Positions 18,393 through 27,549 of a stretch of 64,000 nucleotides of DNA are shown here, in pieces. This DNA comes from Saccharomycopsis crataegensis. Its lineage: Eukaryota > Ascomycota > Saccharomycetes > Ascoideales > Saccharomycopsidaceae. A program made the translations under genes and the position numbers. The stretch's first letter is position 1. Every line of letters starts with the position of its first letter. Below the pieces are notes generated by a model. The model had not been told where the DNA came from. It did no database searches and saw only the letters and a list, made by a program, of their open reading frames with translations. Location of the stretch: contig NW_027043822.1 of the NCBI RefSeq assembly GCF_037102585.1, forward strand, positions 186,001-250,000. Direction: 5' to 3'.

Positions 18393-19300
18393 ATGTCTAC
18401 TGTACGTATATAATGGAACAATACTTAATATTTGATTTGATTATTTTGCATTTCGAGTAGAAGATGATTTATGCGAGATTTTGTTCGTGGGAATAGATAG
18501 AAAATGGTTGGGGGGAAAAAGAAATTAAAGATTCAAAGTTTGGAAGATCATGGTATCAGTATCATATTTTTAATTGAAATATCCAGAAAAAATGACTAAA
18601 CTTGGGACAAGAAATTAAGTGATTGCTGAAATACCTGGTTTGTTAGCAGCATTTGTGTTTTTTTTTTTTATGATATCAAATTTAGATGTGTGCTTACTTA
18701 TTCTATCGAAACCTGAAGAATCATCAACAAGCAAGGAACTACAAAAAAGGCTAAGAAAGAAACATTGATACTAACAAACATAAAAAGCGTGCTGCCGCTA
18801 CCAAATTGGACTGGTCTAAGTTGATCTCTACTCTCGGTTTGAAGGGTAAAACTGCTTCTTCTTTGCAAGCTTTCAAGAAGAGAAACGATGAAGCCAGAAA
18901 GGTCGTCTTTGAATTGTCCTCTCAAAAGACTGAAGTTGACTTTTCTCACTACAAGTCTGTCTTGAAGAACCAAGACATTGTCAGAAAGATCGAAGCTGAT
19001 TTCGGTGCTTTCAAGCCAGTTACTTACGATGTCTCTAAGCAATTGAACACCATCGAAGCTTTCAAACAAAAGGCCCTTGAAAACGCCACTGCCACCGAAG
19101 AAGTTGTCACCAAGGAATTGAAGGAGTTGGCTGAAACTTTGAACAACATTGAATCTGCTAGAGCTTTCGAAGAATTGACCGTCGAAGATGTTGTTAAGGC
19201 TAGACCAGACATTGATGACAAGGTTACCCAAGTCGTTAAGAAGGCCAGATGGGAAGTTCCAGGCTACTACGACAAATTCGGTCACCTTATTGTCATGTAA
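18393..19300 (+). CDS. ATP7: Mitochondrial ATP synthase subunit d (two exons)
   Basis: Exon 1 is only 9 nt (18393-18401, Met-Ser-Thr). Exon 2 is 18788-19300. The product has 173 residues, close to the yeast protein (174). Exon 2 starts Arg-Ala-Ala-Ala-Thr-Lys-Leu-Asp-Trp, matching the Ala-Ala-Asn-Lys-Leu-Asp-Trp start of yeast Atp7. It continues with Phe-Lys-Lys-Arg-Asn-Asp-Glu-Ala and Thr-Glu-Val-Asp-Phe-Ser-His-Tyr, and ends Val-Pro-Gly-Tyr-Tyr-Asp-Lys-Phe-Gly-His. Subunit d is part of the peripheral stalk of F1Fo-ATP synthase on the inner membrane. An in-frame TAA at 18752-18754 means exon 2 must begin after that point. Codon use is strongly biased, fitting high expression. Confidence 0.93.
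18402..18787 (+). other. ATP7 intron with A-AG acceptor
   Basis: This 386-nt intron has donor GTACGT at 18402-18407, a perfect TACTAAC at 18769-18775 and acceptor AAAAAG ending at 18787. It is the only AG after the in-frame stop (18752-18754) that keeps phase 0 with exon 1. The base before AG is A instead of the usual pyrimidine. Confidence 0.82.
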
Positions 19301-19950
19301 GGAAACTAACGCAAACCATACAAAAATATCATTTAATGAAGTTACAATTCTGATGCGGTGCTAGTTACTTTTCTTTCCTCATCCATCTGACTTTTGATTA
19401 TCGATCTAATACATTAAAAAACTACATATTCAGAAATAATATCAAAAGATCATTGAATTAAAGTGAAACTTTTACGTTGTAACTATATAAAGAGACATAA
19501 ACACCATAATATAATATTTCAGATATTATAATATTCTCACCTTTGGTTAGCAGCACCGGTATCCGGGCAATATTCTCCCAAATAGAGGCAAATTTCCAAC
19601 TTCTCCAAAGGAGCGGTAAAATTTTTAAGGAAAGAAAAAAAAACAGTGCAAATTGGAAAAAGTCAGTGACCCCGGATCATATTCTAGACATTTAGTTGAC
19701 AGATCACAATACGGTATGTAAAACCCTTTGCTTTGCAGATCAATTGTAAACCAGTGATATCACACTTATATAAACCAGACCCATCCGTCTTCTGTGTGTG
19801 GGTTCTTGAAATGGGATTATTCAGATTGAATATTCTTCATTTATAATTCACTGAAAGTTTGTCCCACGAAAATTTGTCACTTTTCTTTTTATTTTTATTT
19901 TTATTTTGGCTCATCAATTTCTAACTGAGATAATTTCATAGATCAATAAA
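19301..19950. promoter_or_regulatory. ATP7 3' region and TOM70 promoter
   Basis: This is a 650-bp spacer. Its TOM70 side has a TATATAAA box (listed separately) followed by a T-rich leader. I see no gene. Confidence 0.5.
19767..19774 (+). promoter_or_regulatory. TATA box of TOM70
   Basis: TATATAAA lies 177 bp upstream of the TOM70 ATG, a normal yeast distance. Confidence 0.5.
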
Positions 19951-21753
19951 ATGGCTCCAATTGTCCAAGCCGAAAACAATTCCGTGTGGGATTTTGTGAA
20001 CAAGCACAAGATTGCCCTTGCTGCTGCCGGTGCTTTAGCTGTAGGCGCTGCTGGGTACATCATCTACAACGCCAATCAATCTGATTCTACTTCATCATCA
20101 TCAGGCTCAAGTAAGTCAAGCAAGAAAAACAAGAAGAGAAAGAACAAGAAGAAGGCCAATAAAGAAAAATCAAGTTTCCCAGTTGATGAACAGGGTTTAC
20201 CAAATATTACCGATGAATATGTCAAAAGCTTGCCTGCTGAGCAACAAGAGGAAATCTCTCTCGCCTTGAAGGAGCAAGGTAATGTTGCCTTTAAGGACAA
20301 GGATTTCGAAAAGGCCATCTCTTTCTACAGTGGCGCTTTGCAAGTTAAGCCAAGCGAAGTCTTCTATTCCAATAGATCTGCATGTTACGCCGCTTTAGAA
20401 GATTTCGAGAAAGTTATTGAAGATACCACTGCTGCTTTGAAGATCAAGCCTGATTACAGTAAATGTTTGTTGAGAAGAGCAACTGCTTATGAACACTTGA
20501 AGAAATTCGATGATGCCATGTTTGACTTGACCGGATTGACCCTTTATGGTGGTTTTAACCAAGATATGATTAACAAAACCTTAGAAAGAAACTTGAGATC
20601 TCTTTCCGAAGAGATTGTCGAAAAGCAAGAAAAGAACAGAGTCCCAACTTTGCCATCTCCTGTCTATGTCACCTCTTTCTTTAGTGGATTCCAAGCTGAT
20701 GCTAAAATTGTTGCTGAATTAGAAGAAAAGAACCCTGAACAAGGCTCTGGTAATTTCTTTTTGTTGAAGGCTTTGGAAAACTTGGCTGAAGGTACCTCTG
20801 ACTCTTATGATTTGATGGATTCCTACATTAACCAAGCTGTCAATGCTTATGGTGAAATTGCTAGCGGGGATGAAAATGCCAAATATGCTGCCATTGCTTT
20901 GGAATATGCCGGTGCTCTCCAATTTTTGAAGAATTCTGATTCTGAAGGTTTACTTTCTTTGGACAAGGCCTTGGAGTTGAGCCCAAGAGCCCGTACTTAC
21001 GTTATGAAGGCTTTGATTTCTTCCGATTCTAACAACTTCAATGATGCTTTCTCTCTTTTTGCCACTGCCGTCGAAATGGAACCTGAAAATGCTGACATCT
21101 ACTACCAAAGAGGTCAAATGTATTTCTTGAACAATGACTACACTAACGCTAAGGAAAATTTTGTCAAGGCTAAGGAACTCGATGAAAACAGTGTTTACGC
21201 TTACATCCAATTGGCTTGTATGGAACACACTAACGGTGACGCTGCCGAATCTACCAGATTGTTTAGTGAAGCTAGAAAGAAGTTCCCAACTTCCCCAGAA
21301 ATTCCAAACTACTATGGTGAAATCTTGATGTCTCAAAACAAACTTGCTGAAGCCATGGATGAATTTGATATCTCTTACGGTTTGCAGAAAGCTTCTAAAA
21401 CTGTTTCCATTGGTGCTTTGCCATTGGTTCATAAGGCTGGTGTCTATGCTCTTCAACAAGACCTCGAAAAGAGTGGTGAATTCTTCCAAAGGGCTATCGA
21501 TGAAGATTACAGATCCGAAGAAGCTAAATTAGGCTTGGGTCAAATCAAGTTACAACAAGAAAAGATCGAAGAAGCTATCGCTTTGTTTGAAGAAGCTTCA
21601 AAGTTGTGCAGAAACCGTGAATCTAAGATCAGTGCCACCAGTTACGCTGAAGCTGCCAAGATGCAAATTCGTGTCTCCCAGGATCCTGTCATGAAAAAGA
21701 AAATCAATGAAATGATGGCTGCTTATGGTGGCTTGCCTCCTCAACAAATGTGA
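19951..21753 (+). CDS. TOM70: Mitochondrial outer-membrane import receptor Tom70
   Basis: The protein has 600 residues (yeast 617). A single N-terminal membrane anchor (about residues 21-40, Ala/Gly-rich) is followed by a Ser-rich then Lys-rich linker. A tetratricopeptide-repeat array then begins around residue 100 (Ala-Leu-Lys-Glu-Gln-Gly-Asn-Val-Ala-Phe-Lys-Asp-Lys). This is the N-terminal clamp TPR that binds the Hsp70/Hsp90 C-termini. The C-terminal TPRs form the preprotein pocket. Tom70 receives hydrophobic carrier precursors at the outer membrane. Codon bias is high, and I noticed no CTG codon in it. Confidence 0.96.
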   Translation: MAPIVQAENNSVWDFVNKHKIALAAAGALAVGAAGYIIYNANQSDSTSSSSGSSKSSKKNKKRKNKKKANKEKSSFPVDEQGLPNITDEYVKSLPAEQQEEISLALKEQGNVAFKDKDFEKAISFYSGALQVKPSEVFYSNRSACYAALEDFEKVIEDTTAALKIKPDYSKCLLRRATAYEHLKKFDDAMFDLTGLTLYGGFNQDMINKTLERNLRSLSEEIVEKQEKNRVPTLPSPVYVTSFFSGFQADAKIVAELEEKNPEQGSGNFFLLKALENLAEGTSDSYDLMDSYINQAVNAYGEIASGDENAKYAAIALEYAGALQFLKNSDSEGLLSLDKALELSPRARTYVMKALISSDSNNFNDAFSLFATAVEMEPENADIYYQRGQMYFLNNDYTNAKENFVKAKELDENSVYAYIQLACMEHTNGDAAESTRLFSEARKKFPTSPEIPNYYGEILMSQNKLAEAMDEFDISYGLQKASKTVSIGALPLVHKAGVYALQQDLEKSGEFFQRAIDEDYRSEEAKLGLGQIKLQQEKIEEAIALFEEASKLCRNRESKISATSYAEAAKMQIRVSQDPVMKKKINEMMAAYGGLPPQQM

Positions 21754-22912
21754 TAGTGGCTTCAACATTCTTATTAGTTTGAAGGATTAGTGAAGGATTA
21801 GTAGTTAATCTCAAATTTTGAAAAACGTTATTTTGGTGTATCATATTTCCTTCTTCTAAAGGATTTAGGCTTCTGTTCTGTTCTTTTTTTATATGTTTTA
21901 TTTCTTCTTGTTTTAAAAATTTTGAAGAACTCTGTTGTTGTGATAATAGTGATATTTTGTGGTTCTTACTGCTTCTTTTTCTTTTTGTGCCTGTCAGTGA
22001 TTTACAAAAAAAAAAAAGAAAAAAAAATGAAAAAATAATTGTTGCTCTGTGAGGATCTTGTATCTACTATTGTTATTCCACAATAACACCACCCTTTTCC
22101 TGTCCATATCTCCATATATGTCCTATATTTTTCTGGTTACTTACATTTGTAAAGTTTAATAGTAGTGTACAATGTTCATTTTTCTTGGTTAAACGAACAT
22201 GAAATGACTGTTCAATTTAGATATCTTGATGAACAAACAATATTCAGAAAGAAAAACAAAGCATGGTTGAACAAGGTTGGGAGTCAGTTTTATTACACAA
22301 ATATGAATATGCAACACTTTAATCATACGAATGTATATACAATATTCAAATAAATACCCATTGATAAATTTATAATAAAATATAGGGAGCAGAGAATTAA
22401 TGGCGATGATCCATATTGTAAGTAAGGTACCGCCCTTCTTTATTAAAGAGGTCATCAGCAATTATTTCATATTTGAGTGTGCCACCGCTTTTTTTTATTG
22501 ATGAATTATATGTGAAGAAATATAATGATAACTTTGATCATTAGCAGAGATTTTGACGAAATAAATGTTAGAACTCTCTGATGTTGGGGAGTGAAGATGC
22601 ACAATTCGAGTCACGTGCAATATTAAAAATTCTCCAGGAAAAAAAAAAATAAAAAACAAATTCTCAAAACAACACTATCTAAGCTGATTATTGAAAACTA
22701 GCACAGAAAAGGGAATTCCTCGTGTTTATTTTTTGTTTCTTTTGATTATTCTACTTAGTGTTATTGACGCTATTTTTCCTGTGTGACTAATTCACATTTT
22801 ATGGCCATTGAATTTCGAATTAATCCAGATCATTGAACCTGACTTATCATCATCTTGTCGTTTGATCCTTCAAGTAATTGGGATTGTATCTTTATCAAAA
22901 TAATATATCATA
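21754..22912. other. 1.16-kb intergenic region between TOM70 and NSP1
   Basis: It holds the TOM70 terminator side (T-runs, then A-runs near 22008-22030) and the NSP1 promoter, with a TCACGTG site at 22611-22617 about 300 bp upstream of the NSP1 ATG. Short open frames occur at 22165-22460 on both strands, but I see no convincing gene. Confidence 0.5.
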
Positions 22913-24688
22913 ATGTTTAATAATTCTCCAAACTTTTCCACACCAATAAAACCAAACGGTGGCTCTATATTCACTGGAGCTACCAATAATAACAATGCTA
23001 CTACCAGTACAGGGTTCGCATTCAACAAAACCAATGACAACCAAAGCAGCACTGGTTCGCTATTTCCTGGTGCTAAGAAGGATGAAGCCAAACCAGCTAA
23101 TAATGCTTTCTCTGGCTTTTCATTTGGTGCAAAGAAAGACGATAATGCCACCACAGCACCAGCGGCCTTCTCATTTGGGGCTAAGAAAGACGATGCTTCT
23201 TCAAAGCCTACTGCAACTAGCTCGTTATTCGGGACTAAGAAGGATAATGCTGCCACTACCACTCCAGCCAGCACTGGTTTCTCGTTTGGAGCCAAGAAGG
23301 ATGATGCCAAACCTGCAGCAACCAACTCGTTGTTTGGTGCTAAAAAGGACGATACTGCCACTACCACTCCAGCCAGCACTGGTTTCTCATTTGGAGCCAA
23401 GAAGGATGATGCCAAACCAGCAGCAACCAACTCGTTGTTTGGTGCTAAAAAGGACGATACTGCCACTACCACTCCAGCCAGCACTGGTTTCTCATTTGGA
23501 GCCAAGAAGGTTGATGCCAAACCAGCAGCAACCAACTCGTTGTTTGGTGCTAAAAAGGACGATACTGCCACTACCACTCCAGCCAGCACTGGTTTCTCAT
23601 TTGGAGCCAAGAAGGATGATGCCAAACCAGCAGCAACCAACTCGTTGTTTGGTGCTAAAAAGGACGATACTGCCACTACCACTCCAGCCAGCACTGGTTT
23701 CTCATTTGGAGCCAAGAAGGTTGATGCCAAACCAGCAGCAACCAACTCGTTGTTTGGTGCTAAAAAGGACGATACTGCCACTACCACTCCAGCCAGCACT
23801 GGTTTCTCATTTGGAGCCAAGAAGGATGATGCCAAACCAGCTGCCACCGGCTCTTTATTTGGCGGTAAGAAAGATGAGACTGGTGATAAGAAGACCGTAT
23901 CATTCTCTGCCACAAAACCAGAAGAGAAAAAGCCATTGAGTATTGTAAAGAGCACGGAAGTTGGTAGTGCTCCTGTCGCCACCAATGCTATCAAACCAGT
24001 AACGGTTGCTCCAGAACCAGTGTCGTTGGAACATCAAACTGTGCAAGATTTGATTAAGAATTGGGCCAATAAGTTGGTTGTCTGCCAAAGCTTTTTCAAC
24101 ACATACTCGACATCGATCAACAAGTGGGACGGAGTTTTAACTGAGAACTCGGAGAAGTTGTCTAAGCTCTATTCAGATGTTTTAGAAACTGAACAATTAT
24201 CTTCCACAATTGATCAAAATCTTTTGTATTTGGAAAAGCAACAAGATGATATTGAAAACTTCTTGGATTATTATGATAACAAAATTAACGATATCTACGT
24301 GCAAGATGATAGTATATTACTTACAAATGCAACTGATGGTAATAATGTCACTGGTAACAACAATACAGGAAGATTGGCCAATGATAAAAAAAGAGAAGCC
24401 GCTTACAGTAATGCTATATTATTGGACAAAAGTTTGGATTCTTTGACCACCGATTTGACCACTTTGATTAGCGAGATCAATGAAGTTAATGATACTTTTA
24501 ATGATACAATTTACAAGAGCACTGGTGAGGCATCTAAGAAGGGATCTAAGGATGACGGAGATGACAGTAATGAAAACAGCATTTCTAGTATCATCAAGTT
24601 GATGAACATTCATTTGAATTCTTTGAAATGGTTGGAGAGTAATAGTGAAGTTTTGAAGAAAAAAATTGACAGTTACAAAAGCATTTGA
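22913..24688 (+). CDS. NSP1: FG-repeat nucleoporin Nsp1
   Basis: The protein has 591 residues (S. cerevisiae 823, which has more repeats). The N-terminal 325 residues are disordered with Phe-Ser-Phe-Gly and Leu-Phe-Gly repeats separated by charged Lys-Lys-Asp-Asp spacers. They are encoded largely by a 105-bp tandem array. The C-terminal 220 residues form heptad coiled coils beginning around Val-Gln-Asp-Leu-Ile-Lys-Asn-Trp-Ala-Asn-Lys. This is the domain that assembles with Nup49/Nup57 in the central channel and with Nup82 at the cytoplasmic face. The Asn/Asp-rich loop inside the coiled coil (around residues 470-485) is an addition. The gene controls selective nuclear transport. Confidence 0.93.
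   Translation: MFNNSPNFSTPIKPNGGSIFTGATNNNNATTSTGFAFNKTNDNQSSTGSLFPGAKKDEAKPANNAFSGFSFGAKKDDNATTAPAAFSFGAKKDDASSKPTATSSLFGTKKDNAATTTPASTGFSFGAKKDDAKPAATNSLFGAKKDDTATTTPASTGFSFGAKKDDAKPAATNSLFGAKKDDTATTTPASTGFSFGAKKVDAKPAATNSLFGAKKDDTATTTPASTGFSFGAKKDDAKPAATNSLFGAKKDDTATTTPASTGFSFGAKKVDAKPAATNSLFGAKKDDTATTTPASTGFSFGAKKDDAKPAATGSLFGGKKDETGDKKTVSFSATKPEEKKPLSIVKSTEVGSAPVATNAIKPVTVAPEPVSLEHQTVQDLIKNWANKLVVCQSFFNTYSTSINKWDGVLTENSEKLSKLYSDVLETEQLSSTIDQNLLYLEKQQDDIENFLDYYDNKINDIYVQDDSILLTNATDGNNVTGNNNTGRLANDKKREAAYSNAILLDKSLDSLTTDLTTLISEINEVNDTFNDTIYKSTGEASKKGSKDDGDDSNENSISSIIKLMNIHLNSLKWLESNSEVLKKKIDSYKSI
23276..23860 (+). repeat. 105-bp tandem repeat array in NSP1
   Basis: Copies begin at 23276, 23381, 23486, 23591, 23696 and 23801, exactly 105 bp (35 codons) apart, and are nearly identical. 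A GAT/GTT change gives Lys-Lys-Asp-Asp in copies 1, 2, 4 and 6 and Lys-Lys-Val-Asp in copies 3 and 5. This shows a 210-bp dimer that was itself duplicated. Confidence 0.95.
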
Positions 24689-24962
24689 GATTGTCTCCTT
24701 TCTTTTATTTTCTCTAAAATTTCTCTTCTTTTTATTTTGTCTGTTGGTATTATGATTTAAATATAAGCATTATGTATGTTCCTTTTTTCTATTCTGTGAT
24801 ATCTAAGCAATGAACAAATATTGAACATATATACACATATATATATATGTATAAAATGAGCTTGAAAAGTTTCTTACCTACTTGAATAGAAAAAAAAAAG
24901 ACCATAAAAATAGTTACGTTATATTGTAGATTAAATAATGATACACACACACATGGATGATA

Positions 24963-26234
24963 TTATTTATAAAATTCAAATTTATCCACATCAGAACCAG
25001 TTTTAACTTGGCTTGAGTAGGCTTCTTCCAAATCGTTTTGTAAAATTACATATCTATTCTTTCTCACAGCTCTCAAACCGGCTTCTTGCATAATAGCGGC
25101 AATGATAGCACCGGACAAAGGTTCATTTCTGACAATCAAAGAGTCCAAATCACATTCTGGAGCCAAAGACATTTTGTTCGCAATAGTTTGAAAAATTAAT
25201 CTTCTTTCTCTTCTATCCTTCAAGTTAGGGAATTCGATTTTTCGATCCAATCTACCAGGTCTCAACAAAGCAGGGTCCAAGGTGTCAGCTCTGTTGGTGG
25301 CCATGATGACCTTGACAGTCGAAGTTTGATCAAACCCATCCATTTGATTCAATAATTCTAACAAAATTCTTTGAACTTCTCTATCAGCGCCAGTTTGGGC
25401 ATCGAATCTCTTTGTAGCAATCGCATCGATTTCATCGATGAAAATGATCGAAGGCGAATTTTCTCTGGCCAATCTGAAAACATCTCTCACCATTCTAGGA
25501 CCTTCACCAAGATATTTTTGAACAAACTCTGAGCCATTAACTCTGATAAAAGACGCAGTTGAAGAATTGGCAACCGCCTTGACTAACATGGTCTTACCAG
25601 TACCTGGTGGACCATATAATAACACACCTCTTGGTGGATCTATACCAATTTGTTTATATAGATCTGCCTGGGTCAATGGTAATTCTACCGCTTCTCTTAT
25701 TTCTTGTTTTTGCATGTCCAAACCACCAACATCATTGTAGGTCACATCTGGTTTTTCATTTTCTCCCAAGATCGATATCGAGGAATCGGCTTCTGGTGGC
25801 AAAATATCGACAAGAGCATTTGAATGACGGTGTAAGGCCACAGAACTGGATGGTTTCAATAATTCTCTGTCTAAAGTAGACAAAATCTTGACAACGTACA
25901 CTGACCCAGCAGTCGAGGAAACTATACCCGAGACGTTATCGATAGGTTCCAAAAATTGCCCAATAACCAATGGAACGGATTGAATTCTTTTAACTTCTTC
26001 TTGAGCTCTCACCAATTCTCTCTTCAAGAATCTTTGTTCGTCCTTAATGTAGTCTTCTTGTAATTGGAGCAAATCCAATTGCTTTTCCAATTTCTTCAAC
26101 TTCAAGTAGGCGTCATTATTGGTGTTGGATTGGTTGGCATGTTTAGCTTTTGAAGAATTGTCGAATTTCGCAATTGACGATGCTGGAGTATCGAGGTTTT
26201 CTGGCTTGGTAGGATAGATTCCTAGTTCCTCCAT
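24963..26234 (-). CDS. RPT3: 26S proteasome base ATPase Rpt3
   Basis: The protein has 423 residues (yeast 428), starting Met-Glu-Glu-Leu-Gly-Ile. An N-terminal coiled coil (Lys-Leu-Lys-Lys-Leu-Glu-Lys-Gln) runs into the OB domain with [15 protein letters not shown]. The AAA domain has Walker A GPPGTGKT at about residues 207-214, Walker B Ile-Ile-Phe-Ile-Asp-Glu-Ile-Asp and Arg fingers in Leu-Arg-Pro-Gly-Arg-Leu-Asp-Arg. The C-terminus ends Phe-Tyr-Lys, fitting the HbYX-type tail that docks on the 20S alpha ring. AGTGGCAAC on the minus strand (26331-26339) is a partial match to the Rpn4/PACE element, about 100 bp upstream. I noticed no CTG codons. Confidence 0.97.
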   Translation of the reverse strand: MEELGIYPTKPENLDTPASSIAKFDNSSKAKHANQSNTNNDAYLKLKKLEKQLDLLQLQEDYIKDEQRFLKRELVRAQEEVKRIQSVPLVIGQFLEPIDNVSGIVSSTAGSVYVVKILSTLDRELLKPSSSVALHRHSNALVDILPPEADSSISILGENEKPDVTYNDVGGLDMQKQEIREAVELPLTQADLYKQIGIDPPRGVLLYGPPGTGKTMLVKAVANSSTASFIRVNGSEFVQKYLGEGPRMVRDVFRLARENSPSIIFIDEIDAIATKRFDAQTGADREVQRILLELLNQMDGFDQTSTVKVIMATNRADTLDPALLRPGRLDRKIEFPNLKDRRERRLIFQTIANKMSLAPECDLDSLIVRNEPLSGAIIAAIMQEAGLRAVRKNRYVILQNDLEEAYSSQVKTGSDVDKFEFYK

Positions 26235-26787
26235 GTTATGATATTGGTTAGTATATTATTGAAGATGGTAGTTTTGATAAAACACGCCTTTCCTTCTTTT
26301 TCTTCTACCTCTCCTTCTTTCACTGTTTGAGTTGCCACTCAATTTGTTTTCCTTTTCACGCACCCACAAAAAAAAAGTTGAAAATTGTGTCACGTGAGGT
26401 TCGAAGACATATATGCCTATGGTTTAGCACGCCAAAATGGCTATAATATTAAAATTTACAAAGGCAAGTCTTTTAAGCAATGAATTCCAATAAATATACT
26501 ATAAGTGTAATGTTTGAAATAAGAGGGAATGAATTAAAAATTCGAATTTCAATAGTTGAAATAAAACAGGTTGGTAAAAGATAAATTATCGTAAAAATAC
26601 ACCGTCAATATACGTGGATTGACCATGAATAAAGCATGAAGTGTCACTGGTTCTCCAAAACTACTCCTTAACTGAATCCACAAATTATTTGCCACTTGAA
26701 ACCAACACGAACATGCAAAGGGAAAATGTGAGTAACCAACACCCAATCAATCAACGATAAAAAGGTCTTCGGCTCTTTTTTTTTTTA

Positions 26788-26820
<33 letters not shown>

Positions 26821-26857
26821 TTGTGTCATTTTTTGTTCATCTATTCTTCTGATACAC
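26235..26857. promoter_or_regulatory. RPT3 promoter and 3' side of the GRIM-19 gene
   Basis: It contains a perfect TCACGTGA at 26390-26397 about 155 bp upstream of the RPT3 ATG, and a (TTA)n microsatellite at about 26793-26820. Short minus-strand frames exist (26549-26746), but they have no ATG start and no family I know. Confidence 0.5.
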
Positions 26858-27232
26858 TTATTTGTCATCAGCAAAAGAGAATGTAGGAGATCTGAATCTG
26901 CCGTCATTGTAAACGTTTTCATTGACATCCCAACCTGGAACGTTGGCCATGATCTTAGATTCGATGGCTTTGTCACTGTAATGTCTTCTCACAAGGTCTC
27001 TGTCAGTTTCAGCTTGCAATAATGGCATCAAGTGAATTCTGGCCCAGACTTTTTCTCTTTGTAATTCTCTTCTTTCTTGGATGGATTGGATGGTCTTGTA
27101 GAAACCGTAACTACAGATCCCCAATAAAAGACCAAACCACACCTTTGGTCTGAAACCTCTGGAAGGCAAGTGACGCTTCCATTGGATTGGTTCGTACCCG
27201 CCAATTGGAGGAAGATCTTGGACAGTAGGCAT
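26858..27232 (-). CDS. NDUFA13: Complex I subunit of the GRIM-19/NDUFA13 family
   Basis: The protein has 124 residues. The motif Leu-Pro-Pro-Ile-Gly-Gly-Tyr-Glu-Pro-Ile-Gln-Trp-Lys-Arg at residues 7-20, followed by Leu-Pro-Ser-Arg-Gly-Phe-Arg-Pro, is diagnostic of this family. One membrane segment lies at about residues 31-48. It is followed by a charged helix (Glu-Arg-Arg-Glu-Leu-Gln-Arg-Glu-Lys). It is an accessory subunit of NADH:ubiquinone oxidoreductase in the inner membrane. Its presence shows the organism has complex I. A CCAAT box lies about 110 bp upstream. Confidence 0.93.
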   Translation of the reverse strand: MPTVQDLPPIGGYEPIQWKRHLPSRGFRPKVWFGLLLGICSYGFYKTIQSIQERRELQREKVWARIHLMPLLQAETDRDLVRRHYSDKAIESKIMANVPGWDVNENVYNDGRFRSPTFSFADDK

Positions 27233-27549
27233 TCTTAATTATATTATTATTGGTTGACCTTTAATATGACACAGGCTGTAAACCACCAAATAACTCTGTT
27301 TGATACTTTTTTTTTCTTTCGTTTTTACTTTGTCTTCCCGCCCAATGAAAACATCGGAAATTATAATCCCGGGCACGTGCCACATCATGTGGGAAACAAC
27401 ACACATACATACTAATAATTACAGTAACAATTACAACAATTATAACAATTATAGCAATAGGTTATATATGTGTGAAATGTATAATAATATATTGATGAAA
27501 ATATACCCCAGAAAACATAACAACCAGAAATCCATATCATTTAAATGAA
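27233..27549. promoter_or_regulatory. Promoter of the GRIM-19 gene and 3' side of the Mg-transporter gene
   Basis: CCAAT at 27342-27346 and CACGTG at 27374-27379 both lie within 150 bp upstream of the NDUFA13-like ATG. The remainder is CAA/TAA-rich with no gene visible. Confidence 0.5.

Noticed and set aside
19714-19941. Possible 5' UTR intron of TOM70 (GTATGT at 19714, TTCTAAC at 19919, CATAG to 19941)
   Set aside because: A good TATA box lies at 19767-19774, inside the supposed intron, so transcription probably starts downstream of the donor.
22870-23994. Long antisense open frame (374 codons) and a second forward frame (326 codons) over the NSP1 repeats
   Set aside because: The repeat unit is 105 bp, a multiple of three, so any stop-free frame in one unit stays open across the array. 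The products are pure repeat translations without an independent domain.
26549-26746. Small minus-strand frame between RPT3 and the GRIM-19 gene
   Set aside because: It lacks an ATG start, and the amino-acid sequence resembles no protein I know.
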